Shown here: positions 24,924 through 33,299 of the stretch, piece after piece
How positions within the stretch are numbered: the stretch's first letter is position 1
Layout of the letters: each line of letters begins with the position of its first letter
Source of the DNA: Spirochaetota bacterium
GTDB lineage: Bacteria > Spirochaetota > UBA4802 > JAFGDQ01
NCBI GenBank assembly: GCA_016934735.1
Contig: JAFGSG010000059.1
Span: 1 to 35,970, forward strand
Length of the DNA: 35,970 bases
Reading direction: 5' to 3'
The notes under the pieces: model-generated
The model's input: only the letters and a program-made list of their open reading frames with translations
What the model was told of the DNA's origin: nothing
Database searches by the model: none
Translations under genes and position numbers: made by a program

Positions 24924-25607
24924 ATGAAAATAAACATAAATCTCGAAAGTCTTGCTGCCGGCAAGGTGCAGACCCAAAACGCAAACACGAATCCGAAAGA
25001 TATTAACAAAACAGATATTATCAGCGATAAATCAATTGAAACACCACAAAATTTCTCAAAAAAAAGAACCCTTGTTGATGCTGTAATTATTAACCAGATA
25101 GCGCAGGATTTTTTCCAAAAGGCTGTAATAATAAGCTCTAAACTGAAAAGTATTGCAACTGATGCTATAACATACGGAAAAATAAAAGAGCCCGAATTAA
25201 ACGACACATTAAAAGACATATCTGCCTTAAACAATATCCAGGAAGGATTTTCTACGGTGGTTAGAGCACAAAACAGCACAAATATGAACCGCATCGGAGT
25301 GATAACTGAAACACCTCAAATCAATGAAGTTAATTCTCTTAAAGAGTTCGCGAATACAATATCGTCCGGGAACGTCGAAGTAAAAATGATTGACAGAATA
25401 AACGAAGACCTTACAAAAAAAGCGTCTGATGTGGATAATTTATATAATCAGCTTATTTCCCAACTGCCTGATGCCGGCCGCGGTTCCTCTGCTGTTAAAT
25501 TTCCCGAGCTCGCTCAGGGTACTGCCGGCCAGATAACAGAATATCCGCAAGCCGCTTTAAAATCCCAGGGGAATATAAATATCGATATTGTAAAAAATCT
25601 TCTCTGA
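24924..25607 (+). CDS. Unknown protein, possible export substrate
   Basis: A 227-residue protein; the start is fixed by the AGGAGGT 6 bases upstream of MKININLESLAAG. The first about 50 residues are polar, rich in Asn, Thr, Gln and Ser, and predicted disordered, with no Sec signal. The centre is helical (about 55-125), and the tail is Gln/Gly/Pro-containing. It has no Cys. This composition is like substrates of flagellar-type (type III) export or hook-associated proteins. A CesT/YbjN-fold gene follows 47 bp later, like substrate-chaperone pairs. I recognise no family and the export idea is inference. Confidence 0.55.
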   Translation: MKININLESLAAGKVQTQNANTNPKDINKTDIISDKSIETPQNFSKKRTLVDAVIINQIAQDFFQKAVIISSKLKSIATDAITYGKIKEPELNDTLKDISALNNIQEGFSTVVRAQNSTNMNRIGVITETPQINEVNSLKEFANTISSGNVEVKMIDRINEDLTKKASDVDNLYNQLISQLPDAGRGSSAVKFPELAQGTAGQITEYPQAALKSQGNINIDIVKNLL

Positions 25608-25654
25608 TTCTGAAAATATACTGCTACAGCAAATCAATATAAGGAAAATCAAAT

Positions 25655-26065
25655 ATGGAAGCTTTTGACGGTTTTATAGCAGCCATTGCATCTGAGTTTA
25701 AAATTAAATTTCAGAAAGATCCTGAGGGCGAAGCTTATACTACAAACATTGAATTTGAAAACGGAAGAGCCCAGAAAATATTAATTACTTTATCCAAAGA
25801 TGAATCAGGTGACAGAATAATACATTATTATTCGGTAATCGGCAAACTGAAACAAGATTCAATGGAACTTTATAAGTATTCTCTTGAACTTAACTCCAGT
25901 CTCGATTACGGAGCTATTACACTGATGGACGGCACCCTGCTTCTGAGAGAATCAATTCTTCTGCATCATTGCGAACCTCAAAGATTCATGAAATCTTTAA
26001 TATATATTGCTGCAAAAGCAGATGAACTCGAAGAGATATTCAATAAACATTATGACAGCAAATAA
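25655..26065 (+). CDS. CesT/YbjN-fold (type III chaperone-like) protein
   Basis: A 136-residue acidic protein whose predicted order (helix, three strands, helix, two strands, long C-terminal helix) fits the CesT/SycE/YbjN fold. The middle LELNSSLDYGAITLMDGTLL segment, with LN...GA...DG, is the conserved part in that group. Class I type III secretion chaperones have this size and charge, while YbjN proteins share the fold without secretion. An AAGGAAA sequence precedes the ATG. Its place just after a disordered-N-terminus protein suggests a chaperone for it. The fold is moderately certain, the role is not. Confidence 0.6.
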   Translation: MEAFDGFIAAIASEFKIKFQKDPEGEAYTTNIEFENGRAQKILITLSKDESGDRIIHYYSVIGKLKQDSMELYKYSLELNSSLDYGAITLMDGTLLLRESILLHHCEPQRFMKSLIYIAAKADELEEIFNKHYDSK

Positions 26066-26183
26066 AAAAGATTGTACAGAGCATAAGAAATATTGAAAGT
26101 TATTTTAATATCATGATCAGTATTTTTAATTTAACAATTACTGGTGAAGTGATACAAATGTTTAACATTCTTAATTGATAGAT

Positions 26184-26207
26184 TCCCGATTGTAAAACTA
26201 CTCGGGA
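26184..26207 (+). other. Leader hairpin upstream of ribH
   Basis: TCCCGA (26184-26189) pairs with TCGGGA (26202-26207) around 12 bases in the 188-bp gap before ribH. No T run follows, so it is not a clear terminator. It does not match the FMN riboswitch consensus. Confidence 0.3.
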
Positions 26208-26253
26208 CGTATAATCAGCAGTAAGTCTAATACATAATAAAAAGGTGACAGAA

Positions 26254-26718
26254 ATGAAAGTGATTGAAGGAAAACTTGATGCATCTAACTTGAAATTCGC
26301 GCTTGTTGTCTCAAGATTTAATGAATTTATTACAAATAAATTACTTAGCGGAGCACTTGACTGCCTAAAAAGAAATAAAGCGGACGAGAAAGACATCACT
26401 GTAGTTTGGGTACCCGGCTCGTTTGAGATACCTGCCATAGTGCAGAAACTTGCAGATTCAAAAAAATATGATGCTATTATTGCCCTTGGAGCGGTAATAC
26501 GCGGATCAACGCCCCATTTTAATTACCTATCCGCTGAAGTAACAAAGGGCGTAGCACAAATCAGCCTTACATCAAATATTCCGGTTATTTTCGGTGTAAT
26601 AACAACCGACACTATAGAACAGGCAATCGAAAGAGCCGGGACCAAATCCGGGAACAAAGGCTTTGATGCTGCTCTATCAGCAATCGAGATGTGCAACATT
26701 TACAGTCAGATTTCATAA
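26254..26718 (+). CDS. ribH: 6,7-dimethyl-8-ribityllumazine synthase
   Basis: A 154-residue lumazine synthase, the penultimate enzyme of riboflavin synthesis, which condenses 5-amino-6-ribitylaminouracil with dihydroxybutanone phosphate. Substrate motifs [28 protein letters not shown] (with the general-acid His) and [12 protein letters not shown] are intact. I start at ATG 26254 with AAAAAGG 8 bases upstream, not at a GTG three codons earlier that overlaps that site. It is followed by nusB, a common pairing across bacteria, but no ribA/B/D/E genes are near. Confidence 0.96.
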   Translation: MKVIEGKLDASNLKFALVVSRFNEFITNKLLSGALDCLKRNKADEKDITVVWVPGSFEIPAIVQKLADSKKYDAIIALGAVIRGSTPHFNYLSAEVTKGVAQISLTSNIPVIFGVITTDTIEQAIERAGTKSGNKGFDAALSAIEMCNIYSQIS

Positions 26719-26746
26719 CATAAATAATAGAGATTGTAAATTTATG

Positions 26747-26835
26747 CCCTCGTCCAAGTGTGCCTGATGGTCGCTTGACTACCCTCTCCTACAACGGCAG
26801 ACTGTAGTCAAGCGATAACAATGACCGGGTGAGGG
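26747..26835. repeat. 89-bp imperfect palindrome between ribH and nusB
   Basis: A GC-richer island folds into a long hairpin: an outer 9-bp stem (26747-26755 with 26827-26835, two G-T pairs), an internal loop, and an inner perfect 12-bp stem TCGCTTGACTAC/GTAGTCAAGCGA (26771-26782 with 26804-26815) capped by 21 bases. Arms such as CCCTC...GAGGG recall the dispersed intergenic palindromes of many bacteria. It could be a REP/MITE copy or a structured RNA that separates ribH from nusB expression. Confidence 0.6.
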
Positions 26836-26888
26836 AACTTAGGTTTTTCCAATATTGAGAATAACACGAAATTTGACAACTGAAAACA

Positions 26889-27347
26889 ATGGGACAAAGA
26901 CATAAAGCAAGAGAATACGCTTTGCAGGCATTATATATGTACGAAACCGTGCAAAGTCCCGTGGAAGAGCTTTCCTCACTTGAATGGCTTAATAAAGAAA
27001 TTCCAAATGATGTAAAAAAATTTACAGTATCTATCATAAACGGCTCAATTGAAAAGCTGGAATTTATCGATAATATTATTAAGAAGTACTCCAAAAACTG
27101 GAGCTTTGAAAGACTGAGCGCGATTGATAAATCTATTCTTAGATTATCAATTTATACTTTTCTTTTTTTGCCGGACATACCAAGGGCTGTTGTTATAAAC
27201 GAAGGAGTGGAGCTTGGAAAAACATATGGAGGAGAAAGCTCGGGTCAATTTATAAACGGCCTTTTGGACGCAATTAAAAATAAAGAGCTTACTAAAGAGT
27301 CTGCGAAGGAGAACAATCTGCCAGGTGAACCAAAAAAGAAAAAATAG
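26889..27347 (+). CDS. nusB: Transcription antitermination factor NusB
   Basis: A 152-residue NusB, which with NusE/S10 binds boxA RNA to prevent premature termination in rRNA operons. It starts with the typical RHKAREYALQALYMYE helix and holds WSFERLSAIDKSILRL, PRAVVINEGVELGKTYGGESSGQFINGLLD. The C-terminal tail is Lys-rich and extends beyond the usual end. The last 23 bases overlap the next gene. It is separated from ribH by the 89-bp palindrome. Confidence 0.95.
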   Translation: MGQRHKAREYALQALYMYETVQSPVEELSSLEWLNKEIPNDVKKFTVSIINGSIEKLEFIDNIIKKYSKNWSFERLSAIDKSILRLSIYTFLFLPDIPRAVVINEGVELGKTYGGESSGQFINGLLDAIKNKELTKESAKENNLPGEPKKKK

Positions 27348-29376
27348 GTTTACTTTTGCCCAAAACGACGAAGTTCGCATAAATGAAGATGTGCCGGTTA
27401 AATTAAAAAAATCCAAAAAAAACCGGATCAGCAGCATTGAAACCCAAATCCGCGACCTGCGTGGACGTAAATCTCTCGCGGTAGTAATAGCTTCCCTTGT
27501 TATCGCCCTTGCAGCAGTATTTGTAATTATCAACCATTTATATAAAAAACCGCAAATATTTAAACCTTCTGAAAATAATATTCTGCCTTTCTCCGAAAAA
27601 AAAGATATTCCTTCTGCAGTTACAACAAATATTAAAATCCAAAAGGGAAAAGAAAATTATTCCAAAGGGTATTACAGTAACGCTATATCCATTTTTAACG
27701 AAGTAGTGGAATCAGATGCACCGACTTCGGATAAAGCAATAGCCCTTACCTACATTGGAATAATTCACGATGACAGGAGCAATTATAATAAAGCTATTGA
27801 ATATTTTCTAAGAGCATTGAAATATGATGATAAAAATCCGATTACATATAGAAATCTCGCTATCGCATACAGACATGCAAGAGACCTGGATTCCGCGGAA
27901 AAAACAATAAAAAAAGGCATCGGAATTTCTCCTTATAATGTTCAGAATATAATTCTCTATGGCAACATTCTGTATGAGCAGGGAAAATATACAGATGCAA
28001 TAAAAGCTTATGAAGATGCTCTAAGAAAAAAAAATGATCCAGCCGCGCTTCATAATATGGCTCTCGCTCTTCTAAAGACCGGGAAAGAAACACTGGCAAT
28101 GGAATATCTGATTAAAGCCGGCACGGAAGACAAGGAAGGCAATGTTGCACATCTTGCTTATTCAAAATTAGGAGCCCTCTATATTGAAAGAAAAGATTAT
28201 GAGTCTGCTGAAAAATATTTAAAAATCGCCGGATCTTTAAACTCCAGGGATCCTGTTGTAAAATACAACCTGGGTATTGCTTATTTAAAAATGAAACAGG
28301 TGGAAAAAGCTGTAGCTGAATTTGAACAGGCAGGCGAATTGGGCAAAAATGACGAAAATTTGCTCTTGAATCTTGGTGAGACATATTTCACTTTAAACGA
28401 CTACGATAAAAGCATTGAAGTATATAACAGGCTGCTTGATACAAACAAGCGAAATATAATAATTCTTTCAAGGCTTGCAGAAGTCTATTATGAAAAAGGC
28501 GATCCGATAAAAGCACTTGAGCTTTACCAGAGGATAACTACGCTTGAACCTGCATCTGAAAATGCGCGTGTAGCTTATGCAAACATGGGAAACATACTCG
28601 ATGACATGGGCAGATCGGACGAAGCAATTGAGATGTACAATAAGGCCCTTACCATTAGCAGCGACGATGACTCAACTCTTTATAATATGGGAATAGCCTA
28701 CAAAAACGCAGGTAAACCTGAACTCGCAATAAAAACCTGGTACAAGGCATCTGAATTAAACAAGGAAAGCCCGAAACCCTTTATGGCAATCGCAGCCGCA
28801 TATGAAGAAATGAACCTTATCGATTCTGCAATCGAGGAATACCAAAAAATCACACGAAAGTGGGAAACACTCCAGGAACCTCATTTTAATTTAGCGGTTC
28901 TATATTATAAAAAAAATCTTTTTGATTATGCGGGAGAAGAATTTAAAAAAGTAATTGAACTTGATAAAAACAATGAGCTTGCCGCTAAGTCCTATACAAA
29001 TCTTGGAATTATAATATCCAGGAGCGCGGGCAGCAATGAAGCTTTGTACGAAGAAGCGCAGGGTTATATTCAAAAGGCATTGCTTCAAAAACCGAACGAT
29101 GCTGAAGCTCTTATCTCTCTTGGGTCAATTTATTATAAGAGAGGGATGCTTGAAAAAGCGATCGATATGTTCAATCTGGCAATCTCATCATCAAAAGACA
29201 GCAAACTCACAGCAGAAGCATATAACAATATTGGCAAATGTTATCATAAAAAAGGACTGTATAAGAACGCTCTTGCGGCATTTACGCGCGGTCTTGAGCA
29301 GGATCCTGCAATGGAGGAGATGCGTATAAACCGCAAGGTATCCATGCAGGCTTACGAGGATAGTTTAAGAAGATAG
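27325..29376 (+). CDS. Membrane-anchored TPR-repeat protein
   Basis: A 683-residue protein with a short basic cytoplasmic N-terminus, one membrane helix (about 51-73), and then some fifteen TPR units (about 105-670) rich in G-x-x-Y-x-x-G/A-x-x-x-x-A and ending in P-type turns. The TPR solenoid would face the periplasm and scaffold other proteins. The start is GTG, overlapping nusB by 23 bases, with an AAGGAG about 13 bases upstream, so translation is probably coupled to nusB. Partners cannot be inferred. The repeats near residues 495-620 include longer, irregular linkers. Confidence 0.9.
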   Translation: MNQKRKNRFTFAQNDEVRINEDVPVKLKKSKKNRISSIETQIRDLRGRKSLAVVIASLVIALAAVFVIINHLYKKPQIFKPSENNILPFSEKKDIPSAVTTNIKIQKGKENYSKGYYSNAISIFNEVVESDAPTSDKAIALTYIGIIHDDRSNYNKAIEYFLRALKYDDKNPITYRNLAIAYRHARDLDSAEKTIKKGIGISPYNVQNIILYGNILYEQGKYTDAIKAYEDALRKKNDPAALHNMALALLKTGKETLAMEYLIKAGTEDKEGNVAHLAYSKLGALYIERKDYESAEKYLKIAGSLNSRDPVVKYNLGIAYLKMKQVEKAVAEFEQAGELGKNDENLLLNLGETYFTLNDYDKSIEVYNRLLDTNKRNIIILSRLAEVYYEKGDPIKALELYQRITTLEPASENARVAYANMGNILDDMGRSDEAIEMYNKALTISSDDDSTLYNMGIAYKNAGKPELAIKTWYKASELNKESPKPFMAIAAAYEEMNLIDSAIEEYQKITRKWETLQEPHFNLAVLYYKKNLFDYAGEEFKKVIELDKNNELAAKSYTNLGIIISRSAGSNEALYEEAQGYIQKALLQKPNDAEALISLGSIYYKRGMLEKAIDMFNLAISSSKDSKLTAEAYNNIGKCYHKKGLYKNALAAFTRGLEQDPAMEEMRINRKVSMQAYEDSLRR

Positions 29377-29455
29377 CGGAATCCATAATATCAATAAATA
29401 TTGATTGCGACTGGCCACTCGCTTATAACAAAATAAATTTTACCAGAATACAATA

Positions 29456-30262
29456 ATGAATTATTGCGGATATAAAATAAACAGTAAACAAAGATTTTTT
29501 CTGATTGCAGGTCCTTGCGTAATAGAATCGCGCGATATGATAATAAAAACCGCAGAGATCCTGAAAAAAATCTGTGAAAAACTTGATTTGTTTTTAATTT
29601 TTAAGTCCTCTTATGATAAGGCAAACAGAAGCTCAATATCTTCATACAGAGGGCCCGGACTTGTCAAAGGCCTTAAAATATTGTCCGAAGTTAGAGAGAC
29701 ATTTAACATTCCTGTCTTGACCGACGTTCATTCAATTGAGGAGATCGCAGACGTGAGTCAGGTTGCCGATGTTTTGCAAATACCTGCTTTTCTGTGCAGG
29801 CAGACCGATCTATTAATCAGCGCTGCAAAATCAGGCAAACCGGTTAACGTAAAAAAAGGCCAGTTTGTTGCACCGCGGGATACTGCAAACATTGTAGAAA
29901 AACTGAAAGCAAACGGATGTAAAAGTTATGCAATTACAGAGCGAGGATATAGCTTCGGTTACAATAATCTTGTAGTGGATATGCGCTCGTTCGCAATTAT
30001 ACGGTCGCTCGGAATCCCGGTAATATTCGATGCTACGCACTCAACTCAGCTTCCGGGAGGCGGACTCGCGTCCGGAGGTGAAAGAGAGTTCGCGCCGCTG
30101 CTCGCACGGTCCGCTGTCGCAGCAGGCATAGACGGACTGTTCATGGAAGTGCACGAATCTCCCGATAAAGCATTATGCGATGCTACAAACCAGTATTATC
30201 TGCATAAGTTTGAAGAACTTCTTAAAATGCTGATTGTTATTGATGAAGCTGTAAAAGAATAA
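29456..30262 (+). CDS. kdsA: 3-deoxy-D-manno-octulosonate 8-phosphate synthase
   Basis: A 268-residue KdsA that condenses phosphoenolpyruvate with arabinose 5-phosphate to give Kdo8P for the LPS core. Motifs are IAGPCVIESRDM, FKSSYDKANRSS, GPGLVKGLKIL, LTDVHS and the GGLASGGEREFAP loop. Cys21 in AGPC is the metal-ligand position, whereas the metal-independent E. coli type has Asn, so this one is predicted to need a divalent metal. No kdsB, kdsC or kdsD lies nearby. It follows the TPR gene by 79 bp and has no strong ribosome binding site. Confidence 0.95.
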   Translation: MNYCGYKINSKQRFFLIAGPCVIESRDMIIKTAEILKKICEKLDLFLIFKSSYDKANRSSISSYRGPGLVKGLKILSEVRETFNIPVLTDVHSIEEIADVSQVADVLQIPAFLCRQTDLLISAAKSGKPVNVKKGQFVAPRDTANIVEKLKANGCKSYAITERGYSFGYNNLVVDMRSFAIIRSLGIPVIFDATHSTQLPGGGLASGGEREFAPLLARSAVAAGIDGLFMEVHESPDKALCDATNQYYLHKFEELLKMLIVIDEAVKE

Positions 30263-30320
30263 GGGACAAACCAGTATAATAAATTCCCTGACAGCTATTG
30301 CATTACATGACAGATACTAT

Positions 30321-31208
30321 TTACTTTACCCTCTCCCTTGAAAACACAAAATCAATTATGTCCGGCCCTACGGATTCATCGCCTGAGTTCAAATGCATGA
30401 TCTCTGAAAAATGATTGTGATCCACGATCTTTTTGAAAAATGGGCTTACCCTGTCGCGTTTATAAACAGCATTTAAAAGCAAAATTGATTCACGATCAAA
30501 AGAAGGAATATCGTATTCTGCAAACATTATATAAACAGGTATCTTTCTCTTCCCCATATTCCTGATAACTGACATTTCAGGATGCCTGGATTTATCGTTT
30601 CCGAAATATGCAAAGGCCCTCTCATCGAGATTATCCGTATTATAATTCGGCCCTGACATAAGGATCGCACCTGCAACGCCGTCCCCGTCTTTAAGTGCAA
30701 ACTGATCAAGAAATACATACGAGGCAACATGAGCTGCGCCTGCCGAGTGACCGAAAACGAACACGCGGCCAGTATCGCCGCCATAGTCTGCAACTTTCTT
30801 CTGAATCCATCTTAATGCGCCCGCGACATCTTCAGCACCAGAAGGCCACCTGTACTCAGGAGCAAGCCTGTAAGTTACATTTACAGTTACGATGCCGTGT
30901 CTTGCAAAATAATTTCCCACATTACCGTATTCGTTTTTATCTCCGCTCACAAATCCGCCGCCGTGAAAGAACAGAATCACCGGAGATTTATCCTCTCCGT
31001 TAGTCAGCGGCTGATATACATCGAGTCTGTGTCTGTCGTGATCCCCGTATCGCAGATCCTTTGTGACCTTTATTCCGTCTCTGGGAGCATCTTTCAACAA
31101 CGGAGCATACATTATTCCGAGTCTCTGTATAATACTTAAATCAAAAGAGCTCCCGGTTTCTCTTATCTTCTGCGTAATCTGCTTTAAAATATTTTCTTTA
31201 GCATCCAT
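30321..31208 (-). CDS. Alpha/beta hydrolase, HSL/BD-FAE-like esterase
   Basis: A 295-residue serine hydrolase when started at ATG 31208; an upstream ATG would add 33 residues of hydrophobic, unconvincing sequence. The HGGGFVSG oxyanion motif (82-89), nucleophile elbow GHSAGA (S155), acid D233 in FAEYD and H266 in DHNHF make a full triad. YRLAPEYRWPSGAEDV is typical for the hormone-sensitive-lipase and kynurenine-formamidase-like group. It is likely cytoplasmic and acts on short esters or amides. It is alone on its transcript, upstream of a bidirectional terminator shared with the OFA gene. Substrate unknown. Confidence 0.85.
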   Translation of the reverse strand: MDAKENILKQITQKIRETGSSFDLSIIQRLGIMYAPLLKDAPRDGIKVTKDLRYGDHDRHRLDVYQPLTNGEDKSPVILFFHGGGFVSGDKNEYGNVGNYFARHGIVTVNVTYRLAPEYRWPSGAEDVAGALRWIQKKVADYGGDTGRVFVFGHSAGAAHVASYVFLDQFALKDGDGVAGAILMSGPNYNTDNLDERAFAYFGNDKSRHPEMSVIRNMGKRKIPVYIMFAEYDIPSFDRESILLLNAVYKRDRVSPFFKKIVDHNHFSEIMHLNSGDESVGPDIIDFVFSRERVK

Positions 31209-31375
31209 ATTATTTATATTTAAAATATCCTGAAAATTTATAAACAAAAATATTATATTTATTATATAGTTATAACTGATTTTACAGCCTATGCAAGCAT
31301 GCTTCAAATATCACCGATAGTGAGTTGCCCGGACATAGTTTTATTCATTCGGTCATCTCTTATAAAATGCAATAA

Positions 31376-31419
31376 GAATAAAAAATCCTGCAGTTATTGA
31401 TACTGCAGGATTTTTTTTA
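31376..31419. terminator. Bidirectional terminator
   Basis: TCCTGCAG/CTGCAGGA stem (31386-31393 and 31403-31410) around nine bases, with AAAAAA to its left and eight Ts to its right. On the minus strand it lies just after the OFA transporter stop, its natural user. Confidence 0.85.
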
Positions 31420-31438
31420 GAATTATACTAATCTGCTT

Positions 31439-32731
31439 TTAAGCATTTTTACCTTTAGGTGCTTTATAAACCAGAGCAAAGAAAAAGCCGATAATTAACA
31501 GAACTGCTGCTATATACAGCGCCTGAGGTTTAAAGGCTTCAAACACAAACGGACCTATAATACCTGCTGCGCTCCATGCTGTCAGCATAAAGCCGTATAC
31601 TTTGCCTATATAGGCCGGCCCGAAAGCGTCCGCAGCAAAGGCGGGCATTGTGGCGAATCCTCCGCCGTAGCAGGCCAGCAGGTAGCAGGATACTACGATA
31701 AACAGGTAATAGTTTGAAACAAAACCTAAGGCTACCAATAGATATACAATTGCCTGTGAGGCGAACATGATCATAAATACCATTCTGCGGCCGATATTAT
31801 CGGATATCTTTGCCCAGAAAAGCCTGCCAAGACCGTTAAAGATCGCAGCTATAGCGACAACAGTTCCGCCTGCAACTGCAACAGTTGCTATCTGCTCAGG
31901 TGTTAAATTGCCCAAAAGACCCATGGTCTTTTTATAAGTTTCCTGTGCCAGCGGAGAGTGCTGGGAAATCAATCCAAGACCGGCAGAAACATTGAGGCAT
32001 AGCATTGCCCACAGAATCCACCATTGCGGCTTTTTAACAGCTTCACCGAACTTAAATGAGTCGGCAGCGGAAACTGTTGATGCAGCGGGTTTAAATCCTG
32101 CCGGCAGCCATCCTGCAGGAGGATTTTTAAAAAACTGAGCAGCGCCTGCAACAAGCACAAGGAAAATAATACCCCAGATATACCATGTATTGGACACGCC
32201 TGAAGCTATCATCTTTCCTGAGCTGTCCATTTCGCTGAACCCGATGATCATATTCGGAGCGATTTGTCCCATAAAAAATGCACCGGCTCCAAAACCCATA
32301 ACAGCAAGACCCGTAACGAGTCCGCGTTTATCGGGGAACCAGCGGATTAATGTAGCAATTGGTGTTACGTATCCAAAGCCGTTTCCCAATGCTGCAATTA
32401 CGCCGAATCCCAGATACAGCAGGGCAATGCTGCCGACCTGGTCAGCATAACCTGCAATTAAAGTACCGAGACCGAAAAGAATTCCGCCGATAGTAGCAAC
32501 AAAACGCGGACCCTTTTTATCAACAAGGGTTCCGCCGAAAGCAGCAGATAAGCCTACAATGAGCATAAGCAGCATAAATGTGTACTGAACGGTCTGGCCA
32601 TCCCAACCATGCATTTTCATCAGGGGATTTTTGAAAACTGACCACGCATAGACTGTTCCTAAACAAAGCTGAATTACAACAGCGGCGACAGCAATCCACC
32701 ATCGCTTACTTTCAAGATTTTGATTTGACAT
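31439..32731 (-). CDS. OFA-family MFS transporter (oxalate/formate antiporter-like)
   Basis: A 430-residue, 12-helix major facilitator protein. The start is ATG 32731 with GGGAGG about 9 bases upstream; a start 17 codons earlier lacks support. The N-terminal helix has the OFA signature LCLGTVYAWSVFKNPL, and the VDKKGPR loop matches the family A-motif. OFA members exchange oxalate with formate, or carry other monocarboxylates; the substrate here is not predictable. Codon and base use are noticeably more GC-rich than in neighbouring genes. A bidirectional terminator follows it. Confidence 0.9.
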   Translation of the reverse strand: MSNQNLESKRWWIAVAAVVIQLCLGTVYAWSVFKNPLMKMHGWDGQTVQYTFMLLMLIVGLSAAFGGTLVDKKGPRFVATIGGILFGLGTLIAGYADQVGSIALLYLGFGVIAALGNGFGYVTPIATLIRWFPDKRGLVTGLAVMGFGAGAFFMGQIAPNMIIGFSEMDSSGKMIASGVSNTWYIWGIIFLVLVAGAAQFFKNPPAGWLPAGFKPAASTVSAADSFKFGEAVKKPQWWILWAMLCLNVSAGLGLISQHSPLAQETYKKTMGLLGNLTPEQIATVAVAGGTVVAIAAIFNGLGRLFWAKISDNIGRRMVFMIMFASQAIVYLLVALGFVSNYYLFIVVSCYLLACYGGGFATMPAFAADAFGPAYIGKVYGFMLTAWSAAGIIGPFVFEAFKPQALYIAAVLLIIGFFFALVYKAPKGKNA

Positions 32732-33299
32732 ACTTTGAATCCTCCCTTGCCTTTCACAGGCTGATATGGTATTTGGTGGCACATCGAAAAAAAATTGTGC
32801 CGTAAAAAATAATTAAATTATTTACGATCTAATCCGTAAAAAATATAATCCATTTAGAGATATATTTTTTCTTACTATAAATAATTAAACCAGTAAATCC
32901 GATTGAAATAAAAATCGTTGAAGGCGGGATAAAAAAATCAATTAGTAAAAATATCGTTAAAGAAGTGTTAAAATGTCAATAGTATTTTCAGCTAATATTT
33001 TAAAAAATATTAAAATCAGGGATCAGATAATAAAGAATTGTTAAATTTATAAAAAATTATAACAAAAATTAATAACAAGCAGATAATATCAATTACATGA
33101 TACAGAAAATTATCCTGAATTTAACAACTACTCCATAATCTAAAGGCATAATACAGATTGCTCATTATCACTTCTGCGCAAGAGCAAGATAGCGCTGGCG
33201 AAGATTAGCATTGCTTACAAACAACTATGCTGTATTACCGGACCTCAATTCTCTTTTTTTATCAGCCTATTTTATAATAAATGTACGTCAAAATATTTT
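32732..33299. other. 568-bp intergenic region upstream of the OFA gene
   Basis: Near the OFA start it holds GGCACA/TGTGCC (32778-32783, 32796-32801) directly followed by CGTAAA/TTTACG (32801-32826) with AT-rich centre, both placed as operators for the minus-strand transporter. The middle is strongly AT-rich with no ORF I trust. The right part has an 89-bp GC-richer island (33149-33237). Confidence 0.45.
33149..33237. repeat. 89-bp island with terminal inverted repeats
   Basis: The island is bounded by TAATACAG (33149-33156) and CTGTATTA (33230-33237) and contains an inner hairpin (CTTC-GCGC/GCGC-GAAG between 33171 and 33203). On the minus strand it reads as a short peptide-like run ending RQRYLALAQK then stop, so a degraded gene end is the alternative to a MITE-like repeat. 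Confidence 0.35.

Noticed and set aside
26066-26253. FMN riboswitch before ribH
   Set aside because: The conserved FMN aptamer blocks are missing; only a simple 6-bp hairpin is present.
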